Positions 40,431-52,521 of a stretch of 64,000 bases of DNA are shown here, in pieces. Below the pieces are notes generated by a model. The model saw nothing but the letters and a program-made list of their open reading frames with translations, was not told the origin of the DNA and did no database searches. Numbering within the stretch: the stretch's first letter is position 1; each line of letters starts with the position of its first letter. The position numbers were made by a program, and so were the translations under genes. The stretch is from an uncultured Amylibacter sp. (GTDB lineage Bacteria > Pseudomonadota > Alphaproteobacteria > Rhodobacterales > Rhodobacteraceae). The DNA lies in the NCBI GenBank assembly GCA_905182285.1, contig CAJJAY010000012.1, forward strand, positions 62,001-126,000, read 5' to 3'.

Positions 40431-41338
40431 TTTGTATCTTTAAAGTTTAAACCCATCTCAGTATAACGCTCTGCTTCATTTTCCCAATTAGGTCTTACGC
40501 GAACTTGTAAGAATAAATGAACTTCACGTCCCATCATTTCTTTAAGTTCATTTCTAGAAGCCATTGAGACACTTTTAATTGTTTCACCCTTTGGACCAAG
40601 AGCAATGCCTTTATGGCCTTCACGTGCAACATAGATAACTTGCTCAATTCGAACTGAACCATCTTTCTTTTCATCCCACTTTTCTGTTTCTACCGTTAAA
40701 GTGTATGGTAATTCTTGATGAAGCCTTAGCATTAATTTTTCCCGCGTCATCTCAGCTGCAATCATTCTCATTGGAACATCAGCAATCTGGTCTTCAGGGT
40801 ATAGATAAGGTCCTTTAGGTAAGTTTAAAGAAAGCCAATCTTGGAGTACTTTGACACCGTAACCTTTTTCTGCAGAAATCATAAATGTCTCTTCAAAACT
40901 TAGTCTTTCATTCAAACTTTGGGTCAAACTTAAAAGTGCATCAGATTTTATTCTATCTATCTTATTAATTGCCAATACCAACCTTTGACCTTTTACATCA
41001 CGTTTTTCTAAGCCTTCTATTATCATCTCAACACCATCAGTAATGCCACGATGAGCTTCGACAATTAAAACAACTATGTCTGCATCTGCTGCACCAGTCC
41101 AAGCAGCAGCTACCATTGCTTTATCTAATTTTCTTCTCGTTTTAAATAATCCAGGCGTATCAACAAAAACTAATTGGGAGTTATCTTGCATAGCAATTCC
41201 CCTTATACGAGCTCGAGTAGTCTGAACTTTATGTGTGACTATTGACACCTTTGCGCCAACAATACGATTCATTAAAGTGGATTTTCCAGCATTTGGTTCA
41301 CCGATTAAGGCTACAAATCCACATTTCGTATCTATCAT
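40427..41338 (-). CDS. era: GTPase Era
   Basis: ALIGEPNAGKSTLMNRIVGAKVSIVTHKVQTTR; VDTPGLF; KH domain GHKGIALGPKGETIK. Confidence 0.98.
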   Translation of the reverse strand: MIDTKCGFVALIGEPNAGKSTLMNRIVGAKVSIVTHKVQTTRARIRGIAMQDNSQLVFVDTPGLFKTRRKLDKAMVAAAWTGAADADIVVLIVEAHRGITDGVEMIIEGLEKRDVKGQRLVLAINKIDRIKSDALLSLTQSLNERLSFEETFMISAEKGYGVKVLQDWLSLNLPKGPYLYPEDQIADVPMRMIAAEMTREKLMLRLHQELPYTLTVETEKWDEKKDGSVRIEQVIYVAREGHKGIALGPKGETIKSVSMASRNELKEMMGREVHLFLQVRVRPNWENEAERYTEMGLNFKDTK

Positions 41339-41340
41339 TT

Positions 41341-42021
41341 TTAACTCTCTAACTGACCTAAAAGGCCTGCTGCAGCTTCTTGGCTGGCCGCTCTTTTTGA
41401 TTGTGCCTGCGCTCTTGCGCTTTGGCCTGTTTCTATACTTACTTCAATTGTAAAAATTGGTGCGTGATCAGGACCAGATCTACCAATTTCTATGTACTTA
41501 GGCGTTGGTAATTTTTTTGCTTGAGCCCATTCTTGCAACATTGTTTTTGGGTCACGAGCATCATGTGCTGCATTATCTATATGGTTTGCCCATAGACGGA
41601 CAACCATATCTCTAGCAACTACATACCCTGCATCAAGATAAACTGCACCAATTACAGCTTCCATTGCATCACCAAGTACTGCTATTTTTCTGCGGCCACC
41701 AGATAACATTTCAGACCTACCCATTTTCAATGCTTCACCAAGTTTAATCTCAATCGCTACTTGAGCACATGTTTCTTTGCGTACAAGGGCATTAAACCTT
41801 GGCGCTAATAAACCTTCTGGAGCATCGGAATCTTTATGAAATAAAGCATCACTAATAGATAAACCAAGAACTCGGTCGCCTAAAAATTCTAACCTTTGAT
41901 TATCGCCACGTGTAGCGGATGATAAAGAAGAATGTGTCATTGCTTGTATCAATAGTTCAGGCTTTTTAAAATTATGACCTAATCGCTCAGAAAAAGCAGT
42001 TAATTCAGCAGCCGGCTTCAA
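41341..42021 (-). CDS. rnc: Ribonuclease III
   Basis: [34 protein letters not shown]; dsRBD at C-terminus. Confidence 0.97.
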   Translation of the reverse strand: MKPAAELTAFSERLGHNFKKPELLIQAMTHSSLSSATRGDNQRLEFLGDRVLGLSISDALFHKDSDAPEGLLAPRFNALVRKETCAQVAIEIKLGEALKMGRSEMLSGGRRKIAVLGDAMEAVIGAVYLDAGYVVARDMVVRLWANHIDNAAHDARDPKTMLQEWAQAKKLPTPKYIEIGRSGPDHAPIFTIEVSIETGQSARAQAQSKRAASQEAAAGLLGQLES

Positions 42022-42803
42022 TTTAAAGCCTTAAAAAATCGATCTTTACGCCATGTCCAAAAATATAAAATTCTCGAGCCAGCAGATGAGAAAATCACAC
42101 GGTTTGCTCTTCCTATCAATTGCTCAAAAGGTACAAACCCTACTCCACCGATATTAGCTGGTATTCTACTATCTCCAGAATTATCTCGGTTATCTCCCAT
42201 AAAGAAATACTGCTCTTTAGGTACTGTAAAAACTGGTGTGTTGTCTGCAAAAGTTTCTGAAATATTTAAAACATTATGTTCTACGCCATTTGGCAAAGTT
42301 TCTATTGCAAGATCTTTTTTACATTCTGCCCCAAGACCAACAGGATCATTGGCACATCTTGGAATATTTTTCATAGGACCTTGCTGGCTCTTAACTTCTA
42401 TAAAAGAATTAGCTTTTTTTTGTGGAACTAATTTACCATTTAAATATAAAGTTCCATTTTTCATTTGTACTCGATCACCAGGAACTCCAATTAACCGCTT
42501 TATAAAATCTACTTGAGTAGTTGGGTGCTTGAAAACAACTATATCACCTCGTTCAGGCTCACTACCGAATATACGACCTGAAAAAGGGCACATGGAAAAT
42601 GGGCATGAGTGGCGCGAATAACCATATGCCATTTTATTAACAAACATAAAGTCACCTATTAATAAGGTATTCTTCATTGATCCCGATGGAATCCAAAATG
42701 GCTGAAAAAAAAGTGTGCGCACAACACCCGCAATTAACAATGCATACACCACTGTTTTAATTAACTCACCAATTCCATCTTCTTTTTTTTGTTTAATTGC
42801 CAT
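42018..42803 (-). CDS. lepB: Signal peptidase I
   Basis: [57 protein letters not shown]. Confidence 0.97.
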   Translation of the reverse strand: MAIKQKKEDGIGELIKTVVYALLIAGVVRTLFFQPFWIPSGSMKNTLLIGDFMFVNKMAYGYSRHSCPFSMCPFSGRIFGSEPERGDIVVFKHPTTQVDFIKRLIGVPGDRVQMKNGTLYLNGKLVPQKKANSFIEVKSQQGPMKNIPRCANDPVGLGAECKKDLAIETLPNGVEHNVLNISETFADNTPVFTVPKEQYFFMGDNRDNSGDSRIPANIGGVGFVPFEQLIGRANRVIFSSAGSRILYFWTWRKDRFFKALN

Positions 42804-42869
42804 ATTGAACTCTTGAATTTGTTTTGATGTTTCTTGGGCTAATGCCCTCTTATAGTCAACCTGTCATTA

Positions 42870-43268
42870 TTATAACGGCAATGCTTCAATAACTACAAAT
42901 GCCTGTGCCCAAGGGTGATCGTCGGTCAGCGTTACATGAACAACAGCTTTATGGCCGTCTGGCGTCATATCAACCATTTTTTTAGCCGCCCAACCTGTTA
43001 ATTCCATTGTTGGTTGTCCTGACTTTAGATTCAATACAGACATATCTTTCCAAGAAATTCCCATAGCCAAACCAGTTCCTAAAGCTTTTGAGCATGCTTC
43101 TTTTGCAGCCCATCGCTTTGCGTAAGTTCCAGCTACATCTTTACGCTTTTCTGCTTTGTTTTGTTCTATATTAGTAAATACACGATCTTTAAATCTTTGC
43201 CCAAATCTATCTATTGTTTTTTGAATACGATCTATATTTGCTAAATCAGTTCCAATTCCTAAGATCAT
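42870..43268 (-). CDS. acpS: Holo-[acyl-carrier-protein] synthase
   Basis: [32 protein letters not shown]. Confidence 0.97.
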   Translation of the reverse strand: MILGIGTDLANIDRIQKTIDRFGQRFKDRVFTNIEQNKAEKRKDVAGTYAKRWAAKEACSKALGTGLAMGISWKDMSVLNLKSGQPTMELTGWAAKKMVDMTPDGHKAVVHVTLTDDHPWAQAFVVIEALPL

Positions 43269-44020
43269 GGTCTTGCATCATCCATTAACTTACGCATTTT
43301 TTTTATCGACGCTTCAAGGCCAATATAAATACTTTCACCAATCAAAAAATGGCCAATGTTTAACTCCATTACTTGAGGAAAAGCAGCAATAGGTTTAACA
43401 CAATCAAAAGTTAAACCATGCCCTGCATGGACTTCTAGTCCAAGCTTGTTTGCATATTCAGACATTTCACTTAATCGCTTTAATTCAATTTTGCAGTCTT
43501 CCACTCTACCCTCTGCATGTGCATCACAATAAGCACCAGTGTGTAATTCTATTACAGGCGCACCAATTCTTGCAGCACTTTCAATTTGCCTTTTATCAGC
43601 AGCAATAAATATTGATACTCTACAACCAGCTTCACGTAATGGTGCAATGAAATCACCTATTTTATTCTCTTCTCGTGCGACTTCTAACCCGCCTTCTGTT
43701 GTACGTTCCTCACGTTTCTCAGGGACAATACAAACTGCATGTGGAATATGACGTAGTGCAATTTCTTGCATTTCTTTTGTAGCAGCCATTTCAAAATTCA
43801 AAGGAACATTTAATCCATCTATTAATAATTCAATGTCCTTATCGGTTATATGGCGTCTATCCTCTCGTAAATGTGCTGTAATACCATCCGCACCAGCTGT
43901 CTCAGCTAAAAGCGCAGCTCTTAATGGATCAGGATACTTTCCACCACGTGCATTTCTTACTGTTGCTACATGATCAATATTAACGCCCAAACGCAAAGAA
44001 TTTGAAGATGATTTCACCAT
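43265..44020 (-). CDS. pdxJ: Pyridoxine 5'-phosphate synthase
   Basis: [45 protein letters not shown]. Confidence 0.98.
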   Translation of the reverse strand: MVKSSSNSLRLGVNIDHVATVRNARGGKYPDPLRAALLAETAGADGITAHLREDRRHITDKDIELLIDGLNVPLNFEMAATKEMQEIALRHIPHAVCIVPEKREERTTEGGLEVAREENKIGDFIAPLREAGCRVSIFIAADKRQIESAARIGAPVIELHTGAYCDAHAEGRVEDCKIELKRLSEMSEYANKLGLEVHAGHGLTFDCVKPIAAFPQVMELNIGHFLIGESIYIGLEASIKKMRKLMDDARP

Positions 44021-44083
44021 TGCAATGTCCTATAATTATATTCAATTTGAATCATTTTTTTAAGTTAAAAGTATTCTTTACTT

Positions 44084-44731
44084 TTATATATCTTTTTTTG
44101 AATTTTCGGCTTCTCTTTTTTCACGGATTTCTTTAATTTTTTCTATAAGACGTCCACGACGTCGATGCTGGTATGCATTTACCAACGGCTTTGACACAAA
44201 ATAAATAACTATAGCCGTTATAAATCCCGGTAATAAACCACCAAAAAAGTAAGGAATAAACACAATATGGAAAAAATCTACAAATCCATCCCACTCAGTT
44301 GGGCCATATCCAAATAGAAATTTAATTCCACTCCAAATACTACTAAAAGCTTCACTAATTCCAAATCTAATTGTTTGCCATGCAGTTTCTTCAGGACCCA
44401 TGCCCATTATGAATAATCCAGTCTGATAACTAACAACTCCAATTATGGGGAATGTTACTGGATTACCAAAGAAAGTTCCCATCAATGAAGAAAGCACATT
44501 GCCGCGAAAAATAATTGCAAGAAATGCCGCTAAAAAAAAGTGTAAACCAAATAATGGTGAAAAACTTGCAAATGCTCCACATGCAAATCCTAGGGCAATT
44601 CTATGTGGAGTATCAGGAAGGCGCTTTAGTCGATAGCTAGTATAATTAATAACACGTCGCCATCCAGAACGAGGATAGACCCCCTCCTTAAACCATTGAA
44701 AGTAAGATAGCGGTGTGCGGCGTTTAAACAT
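44084..44731 (-). CDS. DUF2062 domain-containing membrane protein
   Basis: PHRIALGFACGAFASFSPLFGLHFFLAAFLAIIFRGNVLSSLMGTFFGNPVTFPII. Confidence 0.9.
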   Translation of the reverse strand: MFKRRTPLSYFQWFKEGVYPRSGWRRVINYTSYRLKRLPDTPHRIALGFACGAFASFSPLFGLHFFLAAFLAIIFRGNVLSSLMGTFFGNPVTFPIIGVVSYQTGLFIMGMGPEETAWQTIRFGISEAFSSIWSGIKFLFGYGPTEWDGFVDFFHIVFIPYFFGGLLPGFITAIVIYFVSKPLVNAYQHRRRGRLIEKIKEIREKREAENSKKDI

Positions 44732-44763
44732 TAGATTAATAATCTACCTTAATATTATATTAT

Positions 44764-46896
44764 TTATTTTTCTAGTGTAACCTGATGTCGTCGAGACTGT
44801 AAGACTTGAGCAACATCTGAATCTGCCTCAACTGCGGTAATAATATTTTCCAGATGTTCCACGTCCCTAACTTGAATATCAATAGCAATTCGATAAAAGT
44901 CCTGCTTTCTATCACTAAAATGCATATCAATGATATTACTATCTTGTTCAGATATTAAGATACAAATTCGCCCTAAAACACCACTAAAATTAGCCATTGT
45001 CACTTCAATAGTAACTTTGTTCACAGTCTCGCTATGACCTTTTGTCCAAGTTAAATCAATCCAACGATCAGTTTGATCTTCATATTCAATTAATGTGTCA
45101 CAATGAATAGAATGTACTGAAACTCCCTTACCACGTGTAGCAATTCCAACTATCCTTTCGCCAGGCAGAGGCTGGCAACAAGATGCTCCTTCAATATATT
45201 GATCAGCATCCAAGCCAATTATTTTTGCTGCAGATTTACTTATATTATTTTCAGATTTTTGAAGTAATGAGGGATATAGTGCCTCTACAAGTTCTACTCC
45301 CATAAGTTCTGCACTGCCAAGTTTTAGTAAAACTTGCTTATAATCTTTTAAACCAAGTTTTTTAGCTGCCGTCATAAGCGCTTTATCAGTTGCTTTCTTA
45401 CCTACATGTTCTAGAGCAACACGTGCTAATTCTCGCCCAAGTTTAATATACCCTGCTTGATGATCTTCACGCAAAGCGCGACGTATAGCTGATTTTGCAC
45501 GCCCAGTAATGACGATATCTATCCATGTTGCTTGAGGTCTTTGCCCTGTTGCAGTTTGTATTTCTACAGACTGTCCATTTCGTAAGCGCGTCCATAATGG
45601 GACCCTACGACCATCTACTTTAGTACCTACACAAGTTGATCCAATTCTTGTATGTATGGCAAATGCAAAATCAATCGGCGTCGCCCCACGTGGTAATTGA
45701 ATTACATCACCCTTTGGCGTAAAGCAAAAAACTTGATCCGAAAACATTTCTAATTTCACATGTTCTAAAAATTCTTCGTAATCATCTTCTTCATTCTCAA
45801 TTCGAACTGCTAAACTCGATAGCCAAGATAGTGGATCTACAGTAAACTGGTTTTTAGCTCTCATCCCATCACGATATGACCAATGCGCTGCGACACCTAC
45901 TTCTGCTACCTCATTCATTTCACGAGTACGAATTTGAATTTCAACTAACTTACCATCACGCCCAGCTACTGTAGTATGAATTGATCTATATCCATTTGAT
46001 TTAGGCGCTGATATATAATCCTTAAAACGCCCAGGAACTCCAGTCCACCTCTGATGTACAGCCCCTAATGCGCGATATGCATTATCTTCATTTTCCGTAA
46101 TGATCCTAAAGCCATAAATGTCAGATAACCTAGAGAAACTTTGCTGCTTTTCTTCCATCTTTCTCCAAATAGAATATGGTTTTTTTTCTCGCCCTGTAAT
46201 ACTAGCTTGAATTTCATTAGCGGATAATAATGCACGAATATCTTTTATAATTGAAGGTATTAAATCTTCGGATTGATCTCTTAAATTAATAAATCGACGA
46301 ATTATTGAACTGCGGGCTTCAGGATTTAATACTTTAAAAGCTAGATCTTCTAATTCTTCACGCATCCATTGCATACCCATTCGGCCTGCGAGTGGAGCAA
46401 ATATATCCATGGTTTCACGTGCTTTACTAACTTGCTTTTCTGGGCGCATATGCTTGATAGTTCGCATATTATGCAATCTATCACCTAGCTTAACCAATAA
46501 AACTCGCAAATCTTGAGACATTGCGAGTAACAGTTTTCTAAAGTTTTCAGCTTGTTTTGCTTGAACTGAAGAAAGCTCTAAATTCGTTAACTTTGTTACA
46601 CCATCAATTAATTGGGCAATTTCGTTACCAAATAAATCTGATAATTCATTTAATGTTGCATCCGTATCTTCTAAAGTATCATGAAGTAATGCTGTAACTA
46701 TAGTATCATCATCAAGCTTTTGCCCAGCTAGTATAATTGCAACTTCTATAGGATGTGTAAAATACAACTCACCTGATTGGCGCTTCTGTTTCGCATGTTT
46801 TATTTTACCATATTCATAAGCACGGCGTATGAGGTCTTCATTACATTTCGGATTGTATGTACGTACATGATCAACAAGCGTTTGGATATCGATCAT
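44764..46896 (-). CDS. RelA/SpoT bifunctional (p)ppGpp synthetase/hydrolase
   Basis: Intact HD hydrolase motif ALLHDTLEDTDAT; synthetase SAPKSNGYRSIHTTV; TGS and ACT domains. Confidence 0.97.
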   Translation of the reverse strand: MIDIQTLVDHVRTYNPKCNEDLIRRAYEYGKIKHAKQKRQSGELYFTHPIEVAIILAGQKLDDDTIVTALLHDTLEDTDATLNELSDLFGNEIAQLIDGVTKLTNLELSSVQAKQAENFRKLLLAMSQDLRVLLVKLGDRLHNMRTIKHMRPEKQVSKARETMDIFAPLAGRMGMQWMREELEDLAFKVLNPEARSSIIRRFINLRDQSEDLIPSIIKDIRALLSANEIQASITGREKKPYSIWRKMEEKQQSFSRLSDIYGFRIITENEDNAYRALGAVHQRWTGVPGRFKDYISAPKSNGYRSIHTTVAGRDGKLVEIQIRTREMNEVAEVGVAAHWSYRDGMRAKNQFTVDPLSWLSSLAVRIENEEDDYEEFLEHVKLEMFSDQVFCFTPKGDVIQLPRGATPIDFAFAIHTRIGSTCVGTKVDGRRVPLWTRLRNGQSVEIQTATGQRPQATWIDIVITGRAKSAIRRALREDHQAGYIKLGRELARVALEHVGKKATDKALMTAAKKLGLKDYKQVLLKLGSAELMGVELVEALYPSLLQKSENNISKSAAKIIGLDADQYIEGASCCQPLPGERIVGIATRGKGVSVHSIHCDTLIEYEDQTDRWIDLTWTKGHSETVNKVTIEVTMANFSGVLGRICILISEQDSNIIDMHFSDRKQDFYRIAIDIQVRDVEHLENIITAVEADSDVAQVLQSRRHQVTLEK

Positions 46897-46929
46897 TTAG
46901 ACAGCTCCTGCAAATAGGCAGAGGCGCAT

Positions 46930-47280
46930 TTACTTTGCTTCCTGAGCTTCCATAAGCGAACGTAATAAATTTTCATCATTCATGCCATCATCAGGCTCGT
47001 CATCTGCGCCACCCATTAATAAAGCCATTTCATCTTCTTCAGGTTCATCGACTTCAATCTGTGTTTGATAACTTTGAACAGCTGCTTCATGTAAGTTTGC
47101 TGCACTTAGTGTTTCATCTGCTATTTCGCGTAGTGCAACAACTGGGTTTTTGTCATTGTCTCTAGGTACGGTTAATTCTGACCCTGAAGATATTTCGCGT
47201 GCACGATGCGCAGCCAACATCACCAAGTCAAAACGATTTGGTACTTTATCAACACAATCTTCTACTGTTACACGTGCCAT
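46930..47280 (-). CDS. rpoZ: DNA-directed RNA polymerase subunit omega
   Basis: [33 protein letters not shown]. True start is likely 47280 rather than the 47358 ORF start. Confidence 0.96.
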   Translation of the reverse strand: MARVTVEDCVDKVPNRFDLVMLAAHRAREISSGSELTVPRDNDKNPVVALREIADETLSAANLHEAAVQSYQTQIEVDEPEEDEMALLMGGADDEPDDGMNDENLLRSLMEAQEAK

Positions 47281-47367
47281 CAGGAAACTCCAAGTTTTTG
47301 GTATATTAAGAAAGCCGTTACATACGGTGTTTTGATCAAAATGGCAAGAGCAGTTCAAGCAATCTAA

Positions 47368-47943
47368 TTAGGTAAAACAACTAATCCCAATTGTTTCATC
47401 TGTAGATAATTCACCTAGCATTTCATGTGTGGACTTATTTAATATTGGGTGCACCCAATTAGGTTCAATATCGTTCAATGGTATCAAAACAAAGGATCTA
47501 TCCTGGATACGTGGATGGGGTAAAATTAATTGTTCAGGGGATCTAATTTTTTGACTATCAAGTGGCATATTTAACCACTCATTTACATATTTTTTATTAG
47601 GAATAATGTATGATTCAAAATCTAGTAAATCAATATCAAGAGTTCTTTGTGCCCAACGCTTTAGCCTGGTTCTGCCCAAATCATGCTCAATTAAATGTAA
47701 TTGATTTAATAGATCTTCTGGTAGATAGTTTGTATTCGCTGAAAGTGCACAATTAATAAAATCAGGCCCTGCTCCAATAGGGAATGCAGGCGTTTTATAA
47801 AATTTACTTACCATAATATTACTAATTACACCGCTAGAAAGTTTTTTTAAGCCATCCAGAATCAAATCATATGATTCTTGTAAATCATCAGAGGCATTAG
47901 AGCCCATTGCTATTAATACTTTTTTTGAGTTATTTTTTAACAT
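47368..47943 (-). CDS. folK: 2-amino-4-hydroxy-6-hydroxymethyldihydropteridine diphosphokinase
   Basis: VLIAMGSNA; FYKTPAFPIGAGPDFINCA; TRLKRWAQRTLDIDLL; LPHPRIQDRSFVLIPL. Confidence 0.95.
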   Translation of the reverse strand: MLKNNSKKVLIAMGSNASDDLQESYDLILDGLKKLSSGVISNIMVSKFYKTPAFPIGAGPDFINCALSANTNYLPEDLLNQLHLIEHDLGRTRLKRWAQRTLDIDLLDFESYIIPNKKYVNEWLNMPLDSQKIRSPEQLILPHPRIQDRSFVLIPLNDIEPNWVHPILNKSTHEMLGELSTDETIGISCFT

Positions 47944-48051
47944 TATATATTGATTAATAAATTCTACTGGTTAATGGTTAAGCCTGTTTTTAAATATTTT
48001 ATACTATAAATAAACAATTATTTTTAATCATAACTTAATAGGAGATATAGT

Positions 48052-48576
48052 ATGAATTATAGTGATGAAAGAACTGCACTATTTATTGATGGATCAAATC
48101 TTAATGCATCAGCTAAAGCTCTAGATCTCGATATTGATTACAAAAAACTGAGAAATGAATTTATCAAACGAGGTAAGCTACTCAGAGCCTATTATTACAC
48201 CGCACTAATTGAAAATGAAGAAAACTCTCCTCTTCGACCACTGGTAGATTGGCTAACATACAACGGTTACACAATAGTTTCAAAACCTGCAAAAGAATTT
48301 ACTGATTCTGTTGGTCAAAAAAGAATCAAAGGAAATATGGATATTGAATTAGCGATTGATGCAATGGAAATAGCGCCTCGTATTGATCACATTGTCATAT
48401 TTTCAGGAGATGGTGATTTTCAAGCATTAGTTAAATCATTACAGCGCCAAGGCGTCCGCGTTTCAGTAGTATCTACTACGCGTTCAAACCCCCCTATGAT
48501 TGCAGATGAACTTCGTAGGCAAGCAGATAACTATATTGACCTAGAAGAATTACGAGACGTAATAAAACCAAATTAA
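48052..48576 (+). CDS. NYN domain (LabA/DUF88) putative ribonuclease
   Basis: RTALFIDGSNLNASAKALD; KGNMDIELAIDAMEIA; VIFSGDGDFQALVKSLQRQGVRVSVVS. Confidence 0.93.
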   Translation: MNYSDERTALFIDGSNLNASAKALDLDIDYKKLRNEFIKRGKLLRAYYYTALIENEENSPLRPLVDWLTYNGYTIVSKPAKEFTDSVGQKRIKGNMDIELAIDAMEIAPRIDHIVIFSGDGDFQALVKSLQRQGVRVSVVSTTRSNPPMIADELRRQADNYIDLEELRDVIKPN

Positions 48577-48656
48577 TAATATTTATTTAAATGTAAAAAA
48601 TTAATATTACTTAAAATGCATTGTATAACCTTGAAATAGTTGTTTAAAATATCATC

Positions 48657-49601
48657 ATGATAAAACCAAATATAGAACTTTATCTTGCAGCCCCGCGAGG
48701 TTTTTGTGCTGGCGTAGATCGCGCTATTAAGATTGTTGAAATGGCACTTGAGAAATGGGGAGCTCCCATTTTTGTTAGGCATGAAATAGTCCATAATAAA
48801 TATGTAGTTGATGAATTACGCTCTATGGGTGCTATTTTTGTTGAAACACTTGAAGAATGTCCTAATGATAGGCCTGTTATTTTTTCAGCACATGGGGTAC
48901 CAAAATCTGTCCCAGCTGCGGCAAATGCACGTAATATGATTTTTGTAGATGCTACCTGCCCTCTAGTTAGTAAAGTCCATATCGAAGCTGAGCGCCACTA
49001 TTCGAATGGTTTACAAATGGTAATGATTGGACATCATGGCCATCCTGAAACTATTGGAACAATGGGACAGTTGCCAAATGGGGAAGTCCTTTTAGTTGAA
49101 ACTCCAGAAGATGTTTCTAAGGTAAATCCACGAGATAAAAATAAACTTGCTTACATTACACAAACAACACTTTCTGTAGATGATACAATTGAAATTGTTG
49201 AAAAGCTTAAATCTCGCTTTCCAAACATTGTTGGGCCTCACAAGGAAGATATATGTTATGCTACAACAAATCGTCAGGAAGCTGTTAAAGCAGTTGCTCC
49301 CAAGGTTGAAGCTTTATTAGTGATTGGCGCTCCAAATTCCTCAAACTCAAGACGGCTTGTAGAGGTTGGAAAGTCATCAGGATGCAATTATTCTCAAATG
49401 GTTCAAAGAGCATCTGATATTGACTGGCGAGCATTACAAGGAATTAAATCTATAGGCATAACCGCTGGAGCATCTGCCCCAGAAATATTAATTAATGAGG
49501 TAATATCAGCAATATCAAACCGCTTCAATGTTACACAAAAAACTGTTGAAACAGCAGTAGAAAATATAGAGTTTAAAGTACCAAGAGTGTTGCGTGAATA
49601 A
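48657..49601 (+). CDS. ispH: 4-hydroxy-3-methylbut-2-enyl diphosphate reductase
   Basis: [55 protein letters not shown]. Confidence 0.98.
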   Translation: MIKPNIELYLAAPRGFCAGVDRAIKIVEMALEKWGAPIFVRHEIVHNKYVVDELRSMGAIFVETLEECPNDRPVIFSAHGVPKSVPAAANARNMIFVDATCPLVSKVHIEAERHYSNGLQMVMIGHHGHPETIGTMGQLPNGEVLLVETPEDVSKVNPRDKNKLAYITQTTLSVDDTIEIVEKLKSRFPNIVGPHKEDICYATTNRQEAVKAVAPKVEALLVIGAPNSSNSRRLVEVGKSSGCNYSQMVQRASDIDWRALQGIKSIGITAGASAPEILINEVISAISNRFNVTQKTVETAVENIEFKVPRVLRE

Positions 49602-50055
49602 CATGAAAGCAACAATACCAAAGCCTGCAAAAATATTGGGAATACTTGGATTAATTCCATTTTGTATTGCCCTTCTTTCATTACTTCATCCAATATTTTA
49701 TAATTTTCTTGAAAAAAATTTCAAAACAACTGGTTTAGAAATCCAAATTATTTATTCAATAATTATTTTATGTTTTATGTCAGGAACATTTTGGGGGTTT
49801 GCCGCCAATGCAAAAAATCAGGCAGCGCTTCCGTATATACTTTCAATACTTCCTACAATTTATGTTTTAATAATATATCTTTATTTGAATGAGCTATTAA
49901 TACCTTTAATTGGCATTGGCTTTATTTTTCTATTACCTATTGATATATATTTTACTAAATTAGAATTAACCCCAGATTGGTGGCTAAAATTAAGAGTACC
50001 TCTTTCTATTACTGTATTTGGAATATTACTTTTTTCAAATTTTTTATACCCATAA
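49594..50055 (+). CDS. DUF3429-like membrane protein
   Basis: [47 protein letters not shown]; four to five TM helices. Confidence 0.75.
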   Translation: MNNMKATIPKPAKILGILGLIPFCIALLSLLHPIFYNFLEKNFKTTGLEIQIIYSIIILCFMSGTFWGFAANAKNQAALPYILSILPTIYVLIIYLYLNELLIPLIGIGFIFLLPIDIYFTKLELTPDWWLKLRVPLSITVFGILLFSNFLYP

Positions 50056-50074
50056 ATATTTAAAGAGCTTAAAT

Positions 50075-50668
50075 TTGGATATTGAAACTATTAATTATTA
50101 TGACGCGTCTGCAAAATCTTACCTTGATATGGTATGCAATGCAGAACCAGATTCTGATCTTAAATCATTCATGGAGACAATTAAGCCTGGTGGAACAGTA
50201 TTAGATTATGGCTGTGGACCAGGAAACTCTTCTGCAATAATGCAAGCTGCAGGTCTAAAAGTCTATGCCTTTGATGGTAGCCAAGAGATGGTAAATATTG
50301 CAAATAATTTATTTAATGTTAAAGCAATAAAAGCTGAATTTAAAGAATTGTCTGATATAAATTTATATGATGGGGTATGGGCGAACTTTTCTTTACTTCA
50401 TGCCCCTCGATCTGAAATGTTAATAAATTTAAAAAAGATTCATACATCTTTAAAAGAAAATGGTTATTTGCATATTGGATTAAAAATAGGGAATGGGGAA
50501 ATGCGCGATACTTTAGGGCGTAATTATACATATTACCAACCTGAAGAATTAAATTCCCTTCTAATTTCATCAGGCTTTAGTATAAACACACAACGCTTGG
50601 ATATGAATGGAACACTTTCAATGACAGGCGCAATCGAACCTTTTATGATCGTGACTGCTTATGCCTAA
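50075..50668 (+). CDS. Class I SAM-dependent methyltransferase
   Basis: [34 protein letters not shown] opens at 50018; TTG at 50075 ([16 protein letters not shown]) is a plausible start. Confidence 0.85.
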   Translation: MDIETINYYDASAKSYLDMVCNAEPDSDLKSFMETIKPGGTVLDYGCGPGNSSAIMQAAGLKVYAFDGSQEMVNIANNLFNVKAIKAEFKELSDINLYDGVWANFSLLHAPRSEMLINLKKIHTSLKENGYLHIGLKIGNGEMRDTLGRNYTYYQPEELNSLLISSGFSINTQRLDMNGTLSMTGAIEPFMIVTAYA

Positions 50669-51113
50669 ACTTTATGCTTACACTGATGGTGCATGCTCAG
50701 GAAATCCTGGCCCTGGAGGATGGGGGGTATTATTACTTGCTAAACAGGATGATAATATCATTAAAACAAGATCTTTATCAGGTGGCGCTGCAGAAACCAC
50801 TAATAATCAAATGGAATTAACTGCTGCTATTATGGCATTAGAAGCTTTAGATAAACCAAGTAAAATTACGATAGTTACAGACAGTTCATATGTAAAAGAT
50901 GGCATTACAAAATGGATTTTTGGATGGAAAAAAAATGGATGGAAAACTTCTGCAAAAAAAGCAGTAAAAAACGAAGAGCTTTGGAAACGTTTAGAAAAAG
51001 CAACAAAGCAACATGATGTAAATTGGGAATGGATTAAAGGGCATGCTGGTCATATAGAAAATGAACAAGCAGATGAGCTAGCTCGAAATGGTATGGAACC
51101 CTTTAAGGTTTAG
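50661..51113 (+). CDS. rnhA: Ribonuclease HI
   Basis: [58 protein letters not shown]-like. Confidence 0.98.
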   Translation: MPKLYAYTDGACSGNPGPGGWGVLLLAKQDDNIIKTRSLSGGAAETTNNQMELTAAIMALEALDKPSKITIVTDSSYVKDGITKWIFGWKKNGWKTSAKKAVKNEELWKRLEKATKQHDVNWEWIKGHAGHIENEQADELARNGMEPFKV

Positions 51114-52012
51114 TATACCTTTTTATTTGGGAAATTGTATCCAAGTAAAAAAACTTTTGCATCCATCACACCTTTGCCAGGCCTTTGAAGTCGATTTAAT
51201 TTTATAACCCCATTTTGACAAGCTACAGATAGCTGATCTATTATTTCTCCTGGATAACCAGAGCCCTCAACAACCTCACTCATTAATACTTTAATTCTTT
51301 GCTCTCCATCATCAAACCACGCCCCTGGAAATGGTGATAATCCTCTAATTTGTCGATCAATCTCAATAGCAGATTTATTCCAGTCAATCTTGGATTCATT
51401 TTTGTCAATTTTTGAAGCATAAATAATTCCTGTATTTGATTGAGGAACTGCTTCAAAAAAATCATATTTTTTGAGTACATCTACAATACATTGTGAACCA
51501 ATATAAGCTAATCGATCATGCAAAATCGCTGTTGTATCAGATTGTAATATTTCAGTTTCTTTGTGATAAAGAACATCACCTGTATCGAGGCCGGCATCCA
51601 TTTGCATGATACATATTCCAGTACTAGTATCTCCAGAAATGATTGCACGATGTATAGGAGCAGCGCCCCGCCACCTAGGCAGAAGGCTTGCATGAATATT
51701 CAAACAACCTTTATCGACTGAATCCAGGATTTCTTGAGGTAATATTAACCCATATGCGACAACAACTGCTATGTCTGCCTTTAAGGCAGCAAAGTCAGAA
51801 ACTGCTTCTTTACTTTTAAAGTTTATTGGATGCCTTACATCCAATCCTAATTCAAGCGCACGACTATGAACTGGTGTTAATCGTTCCTTTTTGCCACGTC
51901 CTGCTGGACGGGGCGGCTGACAATAAACAGCTATAATATCATGGCCCGCAGAAATAATAGAATTCAAAATAGGTACAGAAAACTCTGGAGAGCCCATAAA
52001 AATTATTCGCAT
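51110..52012 (-). CDS. fmt: Methionyl-tRNA formyltransferase
   Basis: [53 protein letters not shown]. Confidence 0.97.
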   Translation of the reverse strand: MRIIFMGSPEFSVPILNSIISAGHDIIAVYCQPPRPAGRGKKERLTPVHSRALELGLDVRHPINFKSKEAVSDFAALKADIAVVVAYGLILPQEILDSVDKGCLNIHASLLPRWRGAAPIHRAIISGDTSTGICIMQMDAGLDTGDVLYHKETEILQSDTTAILHDRLAYIGSQCIVDVLKKYDFFEAVPQSNTGIIYASKIDKNESKIDWNKSAIEIDRQIRGLSPFPGAWFDDGEQRIKVLMSEVVEGSGYPGEIIDQLSVACQNGVIKLNRLQRPGKGVMDAKVFLLGYNFPNKKVY

Positions 52013-52521
52013 TATTTCAATCCTTGCTTTGACAACTTTTGCGATTTATTTATTAACATCTTACGCTTTGTAGAACTCAAATGTTCAAAAAACATTTTCC
52101 CATTTAGATGGTCAATTTGATGTTGCACTGAAACTGCCCAAAGCCCAACAAAATCTCGCTCAATTTGATTCCCATTTTTATTAATATAGCTGACTGTTAC
52201 AGCCCTCGGACGTTTTATTTTTGCCCATACACCTGGAAGATTTGGACTTCCTTCTTGATTCTCTACGTAAACACCAGAAGAATATAATATTTTTGGATTA
52301 GCCATTTCAAATGGTTCAATTTTACCATCTCCAACATCGACAACAGCCAAAGATCGCAAAATGCCGATTTGGCATGCAGCAAGACCAATACCAGGCATAT
52401 TGTACATGCTGTCAAACATATTCTTCCATACTTCATGGTCTTTATCAGTTACAGAACTTATAAGCTCACATTTTACTGATAAACGTTTATCGGGGTACCG
52501 AATAAACTTTTTAATAGCCAT
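52012..52521 (-). CDS. Peptide deformylase paralog, predicted catalytically inactive
   Basis: PDF fold motifs with active-site changes: [10 protein letters not shown] (vs GxGLAAxQ), EGSPNLPG (vs EGCLS), HQIDHLNG (vs HExxH). Confidence 0.88.
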   Translation of the reverse strand: MAIKKFIRYPDKRLSVKCELISSVTDKDHEVWKNMFDSMYNMPGIGLAACQIGILRSLAVVDVGDGKIEPFEMANPKILYSSGVYVENQEGSPNLPGVWAKIKRPRAVTVSYINKNGNQIERDFVGLWAVSVQHQIDHLNGKMFFEHLSSTKRKMLINKSQKLSKQGLK

